NCBI GenBank assembly: GCA_016779225.1
Contig: JADHNZ010000023.1
Location: 1-49,678, forward strand
Source: Planctomycetota bacterium
GTDB taxonomy: Bacteria > Planctomycetota > UBA1135 > GCA-002686595
Length of the DNA: 49,678 nt
Reading direction: 5' to 3'
Each line of letters begins with the position of its first letter. Position 1 is the stretch's first letter. Below are positions 1-8,241 of this stretch, in pieces. A program made the position numbers and the translations under genes. Under the pieces are notes generated by a model, which saw only the letters and a program-made list of their open reading frames with translations, was not told where the DNA came from and did no database searches.

Positions 1-1284
1 GTGCTGGCCCGAGGCGGGGACGGCACCTGGCTGGCGTCCGACCTGCTGGCCCTGCTGCCCCACGCCCCCGAGGTCGTGTTCCTCGAGGAGGGGGATGTGG
101 CCTGCCTGGATGCGGAGGGCTTCGAGGTCTTCGGGCCCGACGGGCTGCCCATCGAGCGCGCTGCGCGGGCGGTGGACTGGGAGCCCGAGGACTCCTCCAA
201 GGGCCAGTGGCCGCACCACATGCTCAAGGAGATCCACGAGCAGCCGGGCGTGCTGGGGCGTGCGCTGGCCGGGAAGCGGCGCGGCGGGGATGTGGAGCTC
301 GAGGGCTTCTCGGACGAGGTCCTGTCCAAGGTCGAGCGCGTGCAGGTGCTCGCCTGCGGGACCGCCCTGCACGCGGGCATGGTGGCGGCCTATGCGATCG
401 AGCAGCTGGCGCGGGTCCCGGTCGATGTGGACTACGCCAGCGAGTTCCGCTATCGCCAGCCGGTGGTGGCCCCGGGCACGCTGGCGCTCGCCATCTCCCA
501 GTCGGGGGAGACGGCCGACACCCTTGCCGCTACGCGCCTCGCGCGCGAGCTGGGCGCCCGGGTGGCGGCCATCTGCAATGTGCAGGGCTCGAGCCAGGTC
601 CGCGAGGCGGACGCCGTCCTCCTCACCCAGGCGGGTCCCGAGATCGGCGTGGCCAGCACCAAGGCCTTCACTGCCCAGGTCGCGGCGGCCGTGCTCCTCG
701 CGGTGCGCCTCGGGCGGGCCAAGGGGGCCATTGGCGAGGCGCAGGCCGCCGACCTCTTGGATGGCGCGGAGCGTCTCCCCGCCCAGGCGGAGACCCTCCT
801 GACCCAGGCCGCGCGGGAGCGCCTGCTGGGGATTGCCCGTCGGCACGCCGCGGCCAAGGGCTTCCTGTTCCTAGGGCGCGGCGTGAACTTCCCCATTGCC
901 CTCGAGGGGGCGCTGAAGCTGAAGGAGATCTCCTACGTGCATGCCGAGGGGTATGCCGCGGGGGAGATGAAGCACGGCCCGATCGCCCTCATCGATCCCG
1001 GCATGACGATCGTCTGTCTGAACGGCAGCTCGCCTCTCGACGAGAAGATGCGGTCGAATGTGGAGCAGGTGAAGGCGCGGGGGGGCGTGGTCCTGAGCGT
1101 CGGCTCGGATCCTGAGACTCACGCCCTCGCGAGTGATGTGGTCGAGGTGCCGGTGACCCACCCCCTCCTCGCGCCGATCCTGAATGTCATCCCGCTCCAG
1201 CTGTTCTCCTACTTCGTGGCGGACCTGCGCGGATGCGACATCGACAAGCCGCGCAACCTGGCGAAGAGCGTCACGGTGGAGTGA
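1..1284 (+). CDS. glmS: Glutamine-fructose-6-phosphate aminotransferase, C-terminal part (5' truncated by window edge)
   Basis: Cytosolic enzyme making glucosamine 6-phosphate from fructose 6-phosphate and glutamine, the entry step to UDP-GlcNAc for peptidoglycan and lipid A. The frame is open to the window edge. Given the usual ~610 residues, some 180 N-terminal residues including the catalytic Cys of the glutaminase domain lie outside, and the GTG at base 1 is not the true start. The 427 visible residues start in the tail of the glutaminase domain, then carry two SIS sugar-isomerase domains (about 115-240 and 285-415). SQSGET is at 166-171 and AGPEIGVASTKAFT, which binds the sugar phosphate, at 211-224. 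The C-terminus RNLAKSVTVE matches the family end, with the Schiff-base lysine at visible residue 422. It lies upstream of, and in the same direction as, the nucleotide-sugar genes. Confidence 0.97.
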   Translation: MLARGGDGTWLASDLLALLPHAPEVVFLEEGDVACLDAEGFEVFGPDGLPIERAARAVDWEPEDSSKGQWPHHMLKEIHEQPGVLGRALAGKRRGGDVELEGFSDEVLSKVERVQVLACGTALHAGMVAAYAIEQLARVPVDVDYASEFRYRQPVVAPGTLALAISQSGETADTLAATRLARELGARVAAICNVQGSSQVREADAVLLTQAGPEIGVASTKAFTAQVAAAVLLAVRLGRAKGAIGEAQAADLLDGAERLPAQAETLLTQAARERLLGIARRHAAAKGFLFLGRGVNFPIALEGALKLKEISYVHAEGYAAGEMKHGPIALIDPGMTIVCLNGSSPLDEKMRSNVEQVKARGGVVLSVGSDPETHALASDVVEVPVTHPLLAPILNVIPLQLFSYFVADLRGCDIDKPRNLAKSVTVE

Positions 1285-1506
1285 GGCCTGGGCCCAGCCC
1301 GCCGGGGTGGACTCCCCCTTGGCCGGTCCCGTCGCTGGACGCCTAGGTCCAGGGGGCGAGGCCGGCGGGATGGGCCGGGGGCCCGCCGCCATGGGGGAGG
1401 CGCCGGGGGCCTCCAAGGTGCCGGGCTTGCCCTGCCGGGCTCGTGCCTCGTGGCTCAGGCTGGGTAGGGCGGAGGCCAGGGCCGCCCGGGCGCCTGCGCG
1501 GGGCGC

Positions 1507-1512
1507 TATCCT
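1507..1512 (+). promoter_or_regulatory. Candidate -10 element (TATCCT) for the rml/EPS operon
   Basis: TATCCT lies 39 nt before the rmlA ATG in the 267-nt gap after glmS. No recognisable -35 box sits 16-18 nt upstream, so the call rests on the hexamer alone and on its resemblance to TAnnnT boxes ahead of other genes here. Confidence 0.3.
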
Positions 1513-1522
1513 CTAGCCCCGA

Positions 1523-1540
1523 CCCCGGGCTGGCCCGGGG
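1523..1540 (+). other. GC-rich hairpin in the rmlA leader
   Basis: CCCCGGGC and GCCCGGGG are perfect inverted arms separated by only TG, giving at least a 7-bp stem. It ends 11 nt before the rmlA start codon, so it could occlude ribosome loading or be the remnant of a glmS terminator. There is no T-tract. Confidence 0.4.
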
Positions 1541-1551
1541 CCCCTGATCCC

Positions 1552-2283
1552 ATGAAAGGCGTCATCCTCGCAGGCGGTCTTGGCACGCGGCTCTTCCCGC
1601 TGACCAAGATCACCAACAAGCACCTCCTGCCGGTCTACGACCGGCCGATGATCTACTACCCCATCGAGACCCTCGTGAACGCGGGGGTCGAGGACATCAT
1701 GATCGTCACCGGCGGGCGCAAGTCCGGGGACTTCCTCTCCCTGCTCGGCAACGGCAAGGACTTCGGCCTGAAGCACCTGAACTACACCTATCAGGAGGGT
1801 GAGGGCGGGATCGCGGAGGCCCTGGGGCTGTGTGCCCACTGGGCCGCCGGCGAGCCCGTGGTGGTCGTCCTCGGGGACAACCTCATCGAGCGCAACATCA
1901 AGAGCGCCGTGGACCAGTTCCGGGCCCAGGGCAAGGGCGGCAAGATCCTCCTCAAGGAGGTCCACGACCCCGAGCGCTTCGGCGTGGCCACCATGGAAGG
2001 GGAGCGGGTGGCGCGCATCGTGGAGAAGCCGCGCGAGCCCGAGTCCAACCTGGCCGTGATCGGCATCTACATGTACGACGCGCGCGTGTTCGAGATCATC
2101 AAGACCCTCAAGCCTTCGGACCGGGGCGAGCTCGAGATCACGGATGTCAACAACTGGTACATCCAGGACGGCAGCCTGACGGCGGATGTCCTCGAGGGCT
2201 GGTGGACCGACGCGGGGACCTTCCAGTCCCTCCACCACGCTGCGAAGCTGGTGGCCGAGGGCGGCGCCAACCGGATGGACTGA
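1552..2283 (+). CDS. rmlA: Glucose-1-phosphate thymidylyltransferase-like nucleotidyltransferase (short form)
   Basis: Predicted to make dTDP-glucose from glucose 1-phosphate and dTTP, the first step of dTDP-L-rhamnose synthesis. The 243-residue protein has the nucleotide-binding signature LAGGLGTRLFPLTK near the N-terminus, followed by NKHLLPVYDRPMIYYPIETL, and a metal-binding GDN in VVVLGDN (about residues 103-109). It is shorter than the ~290-residue classic RmlA and resembles the short single-domain forms. The ATG start is clear because the glycine-rich loop must begin within ~10 residues. It leads the operon; rmlD starts 5 nt after its stop. Substrate assignment rests on similarity and on the rmlD/rmlB neighbours. 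Confidence 0.88.
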   Translation: MKGVILAGGLGTRLFPLTKITNKHLLPVYDRPMIYYPIETLVNAGVEDIMIVTGGRKSGDFLSLLGNGKDFGLKHLNYTYQEGEGGIAEALGLCAHWAAGEPVVVVLGDNLIERNIKSAVDQFRAQGKGGKILLKEVHDPERFGVATMEGERVARIVEKPREPESNLAVIGIYMYDARVFEIIKTLKPSDRGELEITDVNNWYIQDGSLTADVLEGWWTDAGTFQSLHHAAKLVAEGGANRMD

Positions 2284-2287
2284 CGCC

Positions 2288-3175
2288 GTGGGGGAGGCCT
2301 CGACACAGCGGCGCGTCCTCGTGACGGGCGCCGCCGGGATGCTGGGGAGCCAGGTGCTCCTGGCAGTGCCTGACGGCCTGGCGGCGGTGGGCACGGACCT
2401 CCGCGAGGCGGCGGGCGTGGAGCGGGTCGGCGTGGACCTGGCGGACCCGCAGCAGGTCGCGGAGCTGTTCCGAGAGGCGGGGCCGTTCACGGGCGTGATC
2501 CACACGGCGGCCTACACCGCCGTGGATCGCGCGGAGGAGCAGGAGGAGCTTGCGGAGCGGGTCAACGGCCTTGCCTGCGGCGTCCTCGCAGAGGCGTGCG
2601 CGAGCGCCGGCATTCCCCTGGTGGTGGTCTCGACGGACTTCGTCTTCGACGGCGAGGCCTCGGTTCCCTATGAGCCGCACCACCCGGTGAACCCCCTCTC
2701 AGCCTACGGGCGCACGAAGCTCTCCGGCGAGCGGCAGGCCCAGGAGGCGCACCCGGGCGGGACGCGGATCGTGCGCACCCAGTGGCTCTACGGCCCCCGC
2801 GGCCAGCACTTCCCCGGCACCATGCTGGCCCTGGCCAAGGAGCGCGACCAGCTGCGCGTGGTGCAGGACCAGCGCGGCTGCCCCACCTCGACCCTCGAGC
2901 TCGCGCCCGCCCTCTGGGATGTCCTGCTCACGGGCGAGGCCGGCGTCTACCACGCAGCCTGCGAGGGAGAGGCCACCTGGTTCGATCTCGCCAAGGCCAC
3001 CCTCGAGCATGCCGGGGTGGAAGGCGTCGAGGTCCAGCCCTGTGGCACCGAGGACTTCCCGCGACCGGCCCACCGTCCGGCCTACAGCGTCCTGGACTGC
3101 AGCAAGCTCACGGCCCTCCGCGGTGCGCCCCTGGCGCCCTGGGAGGACGCCCTTCGCACCTTCCTCGGCTCCTGA
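2288..3175 (+). CDS. rmlD: dTDP-4-dehydrorhamnose reductase
   Basis: NADPH-dependent final step of dTDP-L-rhamnose synthesis. The 295-residue short-chain dehydrogenase/reductase shows TGAAGMLG (13-20), STDFVFDG (115-122) and the catalytic YxxxK (Tyr140, Lys144). The GTG start, four bases after the rmlA stop, was chosen because it places the Rossmann loop at residue 13 as in relatives; the frame runs further upstream only inside rmlA. It sits between rmlA and rmlB, with no rmlC (the 3,5-epimerase) in the operon, so the epimerase must be elsewhere or a different deoxysugar is made. Confidence 0.9.
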   Translation: MGEASTQRRVLVTGAAGMLGSQVLLAVPDGLAAVGTDLREAAGVERVGVDLADPQQVAELFREAGPFTGVIHTAAYTAVDRAEEQEELAERVNGLACGVLAEACASAGIPLVVVSTDFVFDGEASVPYEPHHPVNPLSAYGRTKLSGERQAQEAHPGGTRIVRTQWLYGPRGQHFPGTMLALAKERDQLRVVQDQRGCPTSTLELAPALWDVLLTGEAGVYHAACEGEATWFDLAKATLEHAGVEGVEVQPCGTEDFPRPAHRPAYSVLDCSKLTALRGAPLAPWEDALRTFLGS

Positions 3176-3186
3176 CCTCGATCCCC

Positions 3187-4218
3187 ATGCAGCGCGCGAT
3201 CCTCCTGACCGGCGGCGCCGGCTTCATCGGCAGCAACTTCGTCCACATGCTCCTCGAGCAGCGCCCCGACTGGCGGCTCGTGAACCTGGATGCGCTGACC
3301 TACGCCGGCAACCTGCAGAACCTCGCCGCCGCGGAGGGCAATCCTGCGCATGTGTTCGTGAAGGGCTCGATCACCTCGGCCGAGGAGGTGGACCGTGCCC
3401 TCGACGCCTGCGGTGACCTCCCGATCAGCGTGGTGCACATGGCCGCCGAGAGCCATGTCGACCGCTCGATCCAGTCCGGCCTGCCCTTCGTGGACACCAA
3501 TGTCCTGGGGACCCAGGTCCTGCTGGACCGCTGCCGCGCCCGCGGCGTGGAGCGCTTCGTGCATGTCTCCACGGACGAGGTGTACGGCTCGCTCGGCCCG
3601 GAGGGGTTCTTCACCGAGGAGACGCCTCTTGCTCCGAACTCGCCCTACAGCGCCTCGAAGGCCGGCAGCGACCTCTTGGTTCGGGCAGCCCACCACACCC
3701 ACGGCTTCCCCGCGCTGATCACGCGCTGCTCGAACAACTACGGGCCGTGGCAGTTCCCGGAGAAGCTGATCCCGCTGATGATTGCCAATGCCTCCGAGGA
3801 CAAGCAGCTCCCGATCTACGGGGACGGGATGCAGGTCCGCGACTGGCTCTATGTCCAGGACCACTGCGAGGCCATCCTCGCCGTCCTCGAGCGGGGCGAG
3901 GTGGGGGAGGTCTACAACATCGGCGGTCACAACGAGTACCCCAACCTGGCCATCGTCCGGATGATCCTGGAGGCCCTCGGCAAGCCGGAGTCCCTGATGG
4001 TGACCGTCGCGGACCGGCCGGGGCATGACCGGCGGTACGCCATTGACGCGGGCAAGATCGAGCGGGAGCTCGGCTGGACCCCTCGGTTCACCTTCGAGCA
4101 GGCCCTGCCTATGACGATTGCCTGGTATCAGTCGCAACCCGAGTGGCTGCAAGGGCTTAGGTCTGGGGCCTACCGGGAGTACTACGAGCGTCAGTACGGT
4201 CCGCAGGGTCAAGGCTGA
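3187..4218 (+). CDS. rmlB: dTDP-glucose 4,6-dehydratase
   Basis: Converts dTDP-glucose to dTDP-4-keto-6-deoxyglucose with bound NAD+. The 343-residue extended SDR has TGGAGFIGS (8-16), the catalytic TDE at 129-131 within STDEVYG, and Tyr154/Lys158 in YSASK. Full length matches the family. The ATG start 11 nt after the rmlD stop puts the Rossmann loop at the N-terminus; the frame remains open upstream inside rmlD but that part is not protein-like. Gene order A-D-B without C is unusual. The next gene, an exporter, begins about 100 nt downstream. Confidence 0.95.
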   Translation: MQRAILLTGGAGFIGSNFVHMLLEQRPDWRLVNLDALTYAGNLQNLAAAEGNPAHVFVKGSITSAEEVDRALDACGDLPISVVHMAAESHVDRSIQSGLPFVDTNVLGTQVLLDRCRARGVERFVHVSTDEVYGSLGPEGFFTEETPLAPNSPYSASKAGSDLLVRAAHHTHGFPALITRCSNNYGPWQFPEKLIPLMIANASEDKQLPIYGDGMQVRDWLYVQDHCEAILAVLERGEVGEVYNIGGHNEYPNLAIVRMILEALGKPESLMVTVADRPGHDRRYAIDAGKIERELGWTPRFTFEQALPMTIAWYQSQPEWLQGLRSGAYREYYERQYGPQGQG

Positions 4219-4319
4219 TCCCGGGGAGCCTGGCGGCGGTCCCGGGGTCAACTCCACCCCTGTTCCTGCCGATCCAGACCATGGAGAGGCGCTTCCGGCG
4301 CCCCTCCGCTCCCCCCGCC

Positions 4320-5153
4320 ATGCCCATCCGCCCTGCCCGAGTCCTCGCCTCTGCCCACCGCCCCGTTCGCGCGTCCTGGGGCCTGGGCACCCTGCTCCTG
4401 CTGTGCCTCGCCAGCTGGGTCACCGGCTGCAACTCCAGCAGCGCTCCGGACAAGCGCGTGCTGCAGTACCTGAACCGTGACGGCTTCGGGAACCGCTACA
4501 CCGGCAACGCGGAGGAGGAGAACTATGTGTCCATCGGCGACACGGTGGCCCTCATCGATGTCCTCAAGCCCGGACGCCTATCCAGCACCCAGGTGGTGGA
4601 CATCGACGGCACCGTGCTGCTCCCCGAGCTGGGGGTCGTGCATGTGGCCGGGTACACGCGCTCGGACCTGCGGGCCTACCTGACCGAGCGGTACAGCGCG
4701 TACTACGACGAGACCCAGCTCGAGGTCCAGATCAAGACCCAGGGCAAGAAGTACTTCGTCTTCGGGGAGGTCTACTCCGAGGGAGAGGTGCAGTTCGAGG
4801 GGGACCTGACCATCTTCGAGGCGGTCATGGGGGCCGAGCCGCGGCCGAACTCCGCGAACCTGGGGCGCGTCAAGCTGATCCGCGCGGACCCTGTGGATCC
4901 CTTCGTGGCGGTCGTGAACATCAACGACCTGTTCGATGGTGACTCCACCTTCAACCTGCATGTGCACGAGCGCGACATCATCTTCGTGCCGCCCACGATG
5001 CTCGCGCAGGTCGCCTACTTCATCAAGGCGCTGATCTTCCCCTTCACGGAGGTCATCCGTGAGGTCTCCAGCGCCTTCTTCTGGGGGAGCCGCTTCGGGC
5101 TCTTCGACACCAACCTCCAGGCCGGAGGTCGCAACAACGGCCTGTTCTTCTAG
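4320..5153 (+). CDS. Wza-like outer-membrane polysaccharide export lipoprotein
   Basis: Predicted outer-membrane channel component for exopolysaccharide export. With the ATG at 4320 the product is 277 residues: a basic n-region, a hydrophobic stretch GTLLLLCLASW and lipobox VTGC with the acylated Cys at 37. Then comes a polysaccharide-export (Poly_export/PES) domain (about residues 55-140, GDTVALIDVL to AYLTERYSAYY) and an SLBB-like segment beginning KYFVFGEVYSEGEV. An in-frame ATG at 4281 would add 13 residues. Neither start has a Shine-Dalgarno sequence; 4320 was preferred because it shortens an already long n-region. The Wzz-like partner follows 8 nt downstream. Confidence 0.85.
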   Translation: MPIRPARVLASAHRPVRASWGLGTLLLLCLASWVTGCNSSSAPDKRVLQYLNRDGFGNRYTGNAEEENYVSIGDTVALIDVLKPGRLSSTQVVDIDGTVLLPELGVVHVAGYTRSDLRAYLTERYSAYYDETQLEVQIKTQGKKYFVFGEVYSEGEVQFEGDLTIFEAVMGAEPRPNSANLGRVKLIRADPVDPFVAVVNINDLFDGDSTFNLHVHERDIIFVPPTMLAQVAYFIKALIFPFTEVIREVSSAFFWGSRFGLFDTNLQAGGRNNGLFF

Positions 5154-5161
5154 TCCACGCC

Positions 5162-6787
5162 ATGGCCGTCGAAGTCGAGTCCACAAGTCAGTTCGATGAG
5201 TTCAAGCGCCTGCTCCGCCGGCGCGCCTGGACCATCCTCCTGCCGGGCCTGCTGATCTCCGCTCTGGGCATCAGCATTGCCGTCCTCGTCCCCAAGAAGC
5301 ATGTCTCGACCACGCGCGTGATGCTGCGTGACCTCGAGGTGGCGGGCGGGGGCTCTGGAGGCACCAGTGAGGGGCGCGTCGCGGAGCACACCATCCGCTC
5401 GCCTCAGCGCGTCCGGGCCGTGCTCCAGGACCTCAACTGGCTTGAGTACGCCTCCCTCGGGAACACCGAGCGCGTGCAGTATGTGGAGAAGACGCTCGAC
5501 AACCTCACGGTCGAGACGCCGCCCATGGACCGCCTGGCGACCCAGCAGCTGGTGCGCGCCGAGTTCGCCCATGTGGACGCCCGGCGGGCCCAGGAGTTCC
5601 TCCGGGAGCTGATGGATCGCTGGCGGATGGAGGTGCTCGAGCGGCGCCAGTCCCAGGTGCGCCAAGCCTACGCGGACCTCAAGGATGCCCGCGAGGAGAT
5701 CAGCGGCGTGCTGCGCGGGATCGGCGAGGAGATCTCCCTCCTGCGTCAGACCCACGGGATCTACCCCGGCTCCACCGGGACCGAGGGCCGCGACGACGCC
5801 CAGGCGCCGCAGTTCGTCCGCCTGGACGAGGCGCGCGCAGAGCTCGAGGCCATGAGCGACGAGGTCTTCCTGCTCGAGGAGGCCCTCGCGCGGCTCGAGG
5901 CCGAGCGTGACCGCATGGAGGACGAGGTCCCCTTCGTCACCCGCAGCGAGGCCGAGGACCTGACCCAGCAGCTCACCGCTGTCGACGCCAAGATCGCCGA
6001 GCTGGAGGCCCGCATCCTCACCGAGGGCTGGCTCCCCGCGCACTCGCGGTACCGGGCCGTTCAGGGCGAGATCGCCCGGCTGCGCGAGCAGCGCGACTCC
6101 CTGGTGGCCTCCCAGTCCGCCCCCTACGAGGACCGGCTGATGGTCCCGAACGAGGCCAAGGTCGCCAAGGCGGCACAGGCCGAGGAGGCCCGCCGTGCCC
6201 TGGAGGCCAGTGAGTCCGCACGCCAGGGGATGGCCGATCGCGTGGCCGCCATGGAGCTTGAGGTGCGCGAGCTGCAGGACGCCTTCGTGCAGATCGCGGG
6301 GCTGCTCGACGAGCAGGAGCGCAAGAACGCCGTGCTGGAGACCACCGAGACCCGGCTGGAGGCCCTGCGCCAGGAGCTGGTCCAGCTGGACAGCCCCCTG
6401 GCCGACCCCTTCGAGGTCCAGGACCCCGCCAGCCTGCCGGTCTCGCCCACGGAACCCAATCCCTGGCTGATCGGCCTGTTCAGCGTCCTCGCGGGCTTCG
6501 CCCTCGGGACCGGCACGGCCCTCGCCAAGGAGTTCTCGGGCACGAGCTTCCGCTCGCCCGGAGACATCGCGCGCACGATGGCGGTCCCGGTCCTCGGCAC
6601 CGTCAACCTGATCGTGACCCGCGCCCAGTCCCGCCGCCGGGCCGCTGCCCGGGTGACTGTGGGCGGCATCTCGGCCGCGGCGGTCCTCTTCATCGGCTAT
6701 GTCACCTGGGCCTGGGTCAACAACCAGTCCCTGCTGAGTGGCGAGGTGCTGCGGGTCATCGAGGAGTTCCGCGCGGCATTCGAGTGA
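5162..6787 (+). CDS. Wzz/GumC-like chain-length determinant protein
   Basis: Inner-membrane polysaccharide co-polymerase expected to control chain length and connect the periplasmic synthesis machinery to the Wza-like exporter. The 541-residue protein has an N-terminal membrane segment (about 19-41) and a long charged coiled-coil periplasmic region (about 150-400). A second membrane segment follows at about 434-458 (NPWLIGLFSVLAGFALGTG), with the preceding Pro-rich motif SLPVSPTEPN typical of the family, and a third helix at about 498-519. There is no C-terminal tyrosine-kinase domain with Walker motifs, so a separate kinase, if any, is encoded elsewhere. It sits between the exporter and the O-ligase. 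Confidence 0.85.
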   Translation: MAVEVESTSQFDEFKRLLRRRAWTILLPGLLISALGISIAVLVPKKHVSTTRVMLRDLEVAGGGSGGTSEGRVAEHTIRSPQRVRAVLQDLNWLEYASLGNTERVQYVEKTLDNLTVETPPMDRLATQQLVRAEFAHVDARRAQEFLRELMDRWRMEVLERRQSQVRQAYADLKDAREEISGVLRGIGEEISLLRQTHGIYPGSTGTEGRDDAQAPQFVRLDEARAELEAMSDEVFLLEEALARLEAERDRMEDEVPFVTRSEAEDLTQQLTAVDAKIAELEARILTEGWLPAHSRYRAVQGEIARLREQRDSLVASQSAPYEDRLMVPNEAKVAKAAQAEEARRALEASESARQGMADRVAAMELEVRELQDAFVQIAGLLDEQERKNAVLETTETRLEALRQELVQLDSPLADPFEVQDPASLPVSPTEPNPWLIGLFSVLAGFALGTGTALAKEFSGTSFRSPGDIARTMAVPVLGTVNLIVTRAQSRRRAAARVTVGGISAAAVLFIGYVTWAWVNNQSLLSGEVLRVIEEFRAAFE

Positions 6788-6840
6788 CCTGCTGGCCGGG
6801 AGTCGATCCCGGCCGCTCCAGCTCAGACCCCTGAACCGCC

Positions 6841-8235
6841 ATGAGCCTGCGCGACATCATCGTTGCCCTATTCATCCTGGGGTCGCTGCCGCTCTGCTTC
6901 CGCCGCCCCTTCGTGGGCCTGCTGCTGTTCTCCGTGCTGGCGTACATGCGCCTGCAGGACCTGACCTGGGGCTTCGCCCGCGAGCAGCGCTGGTCCCTGC
7001 TGGTCGCGACCGTGATGGTCGCGGGCTGGTTCGCTGCGCGTGAGAAGTACCCGCCGGTGCTCTCGCTGCGGACTGGCCTGCTCTCGTTCCTGGTGCTCTG
7101 GATCGGCCTCGGCCACTTCTTCGCCCACGGGGACGCGCCGATCGAGTGGGTGGGCTACATCGAGTACGCCAAGATCGTGTTCATCGCGATCTTCACCACG
7201 GCCCTCGTACGCACCCGCGAGCAGCTGCGCATCGTGGTCTGGGTGATCGCGATGTCCTTCGCCTTCTACGGGGTGAAGGACGGGGTGCAGGGCGTGCTCC
7301 GCGGCGGCGCTCTGTACATCATCCGCGGTCCGGGCGGGATGATCGAGGACAACAACGACTTCGCGCTGGTCATGGCCATGACCGTGCCGATGGTGCTGCA
7401 CCTCGCCCTGAGCGAGCGCAACCCGACCCTGCGCCGCGGGCTCAAGGTCATGGCTCCCCTCTCGGCGTTCACCGTGATCCTCACCCGCTCCCGCGGGGGC
7501 TTCCTGTCGCTCGGGGTCGCCATGAGCGTCCTGGTGTGGCGGAGCCGCAACCGCCTGATGGGGATCCTCTTCGGGGTCCTCGCCGCGGGCGCCATCCTCG
7601 CGGCGTCCCCGGACGAGTTCTGGGAGCGCATCCGCACGATCTCCACCTACCAGCAGGACGGCTCGGCGATGGGGCGGATCCGTGCGTGGCAGGTGGCCGG
7701 GCGGATGATCGAAGAGTCCCCCGTGACCGGCATGGGGCTGCGCCGGTTCCAGTCCAACTACCTCGAGTTCGAGCCCAACCCGACCGAGGAGCAGCTCGCC
7801 GGGGAGGGCACGCTGGTGGCGCACAACAGCTACCTGCAGCTGGCGGCCGAGTGCGGCCTCCCGGCCCTCCTCGCCTACCTGGCCCTGTTCGCCGCGTCGT
7901 TCCTGGACATCGCACGCATCCGCAAGGAGGCCGCCCGCAGGTACTTCGCCAGCTGGATGTTGTCGTACTGCACCCTGTTCGAGGCGTCGCTGCTGGCGTT
8001 CGCCGTGGGCAGCTTCTTCCTGAACCTGGCGCACTTCGACCTGGGCTACCACCTGCACGCCCTGGTGCTCGTGTTCGGTCGGGTTGCGCGTCAGGAGATG
8101 CGGGACGAGGTGCGCTACCCCGTCCGGCGCAGGGGGGGCCGCGGCCCTCTCGTGGCCCGCAAGGGGCACGGCTTCACCTCGCCCGGGGCTCGGGTGCGAG
8201 GCTTCCGCAAGACGGCCCTCGCTGGGGAGGGCTGA
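6841..8235 (+). CDS. O-antigen ligase / Wzy_C-family membrane protein, exosortase-A-associated type
   Basis: Multi-pass inner-membrane protein of 464 residues, predicted to polymerise or ligate glycan in the periplasm. About ten hydrophobic segments are visible, with a large loop containing MGRIRAWQVAGRMIEESPVTGMGLRRF and a later HNSYLQLAAECGLPALLAYL, the Wzy_C/WaaL pattern. The segment GVKDGVQGVLRGG...GPGGMIEDNNDFAL closely recalls the putative O-glycosylation ligase found with exosortase A. This family assignment is from memory of the motif and was not searched. A basic cytoplasmic tail follows the last membrane helix. The ATG lies 53 nt after the Wzz-like gene; asnB-like begins 6 nt after its stop. 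Confidence 0.85.
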   Translation: MSLRDIIVALFILGSLPLCFRRPFVGLLLFSVLAYMRLQDLTWGFAREQRWSLLVATVMVAGWFAAREKYPPVLSLRTGLLSFLVLWIGLGHFFAHGDAPIEWVGYIEYAKIVFIAIFTTALVRTREQLRIVVWVIAMSFAFYGVKDGVQGVLRGGALYIIRGPGGMIEDNNDFALVMAMTVPMVLHLALSERNPTLRRGLKVMAPLSAFTVILTRSRGGFLSLGVAMSVLVWRSRNRLMGILFGVLAAGAILAASPDEFWERIRTISTYQQDGSAMGRIRAWQVAGRMIEESPVTGMGLRRFQSNYLEFEPNPTEEQLAGEGTLVAHNSYLQLAAECGLPALLAYLALFAASFLDIARIRKEAARRYFASWMLSYCTLFEASLLAFAVGSFFLNLAHFDLGYHLHALVLVFGRVARQEMRDEVRYPVRRRGGRGPLVARKGHGFTSPGARVRGFRKTALAGEG

Positions 8236-8241
8236 GCCTCC

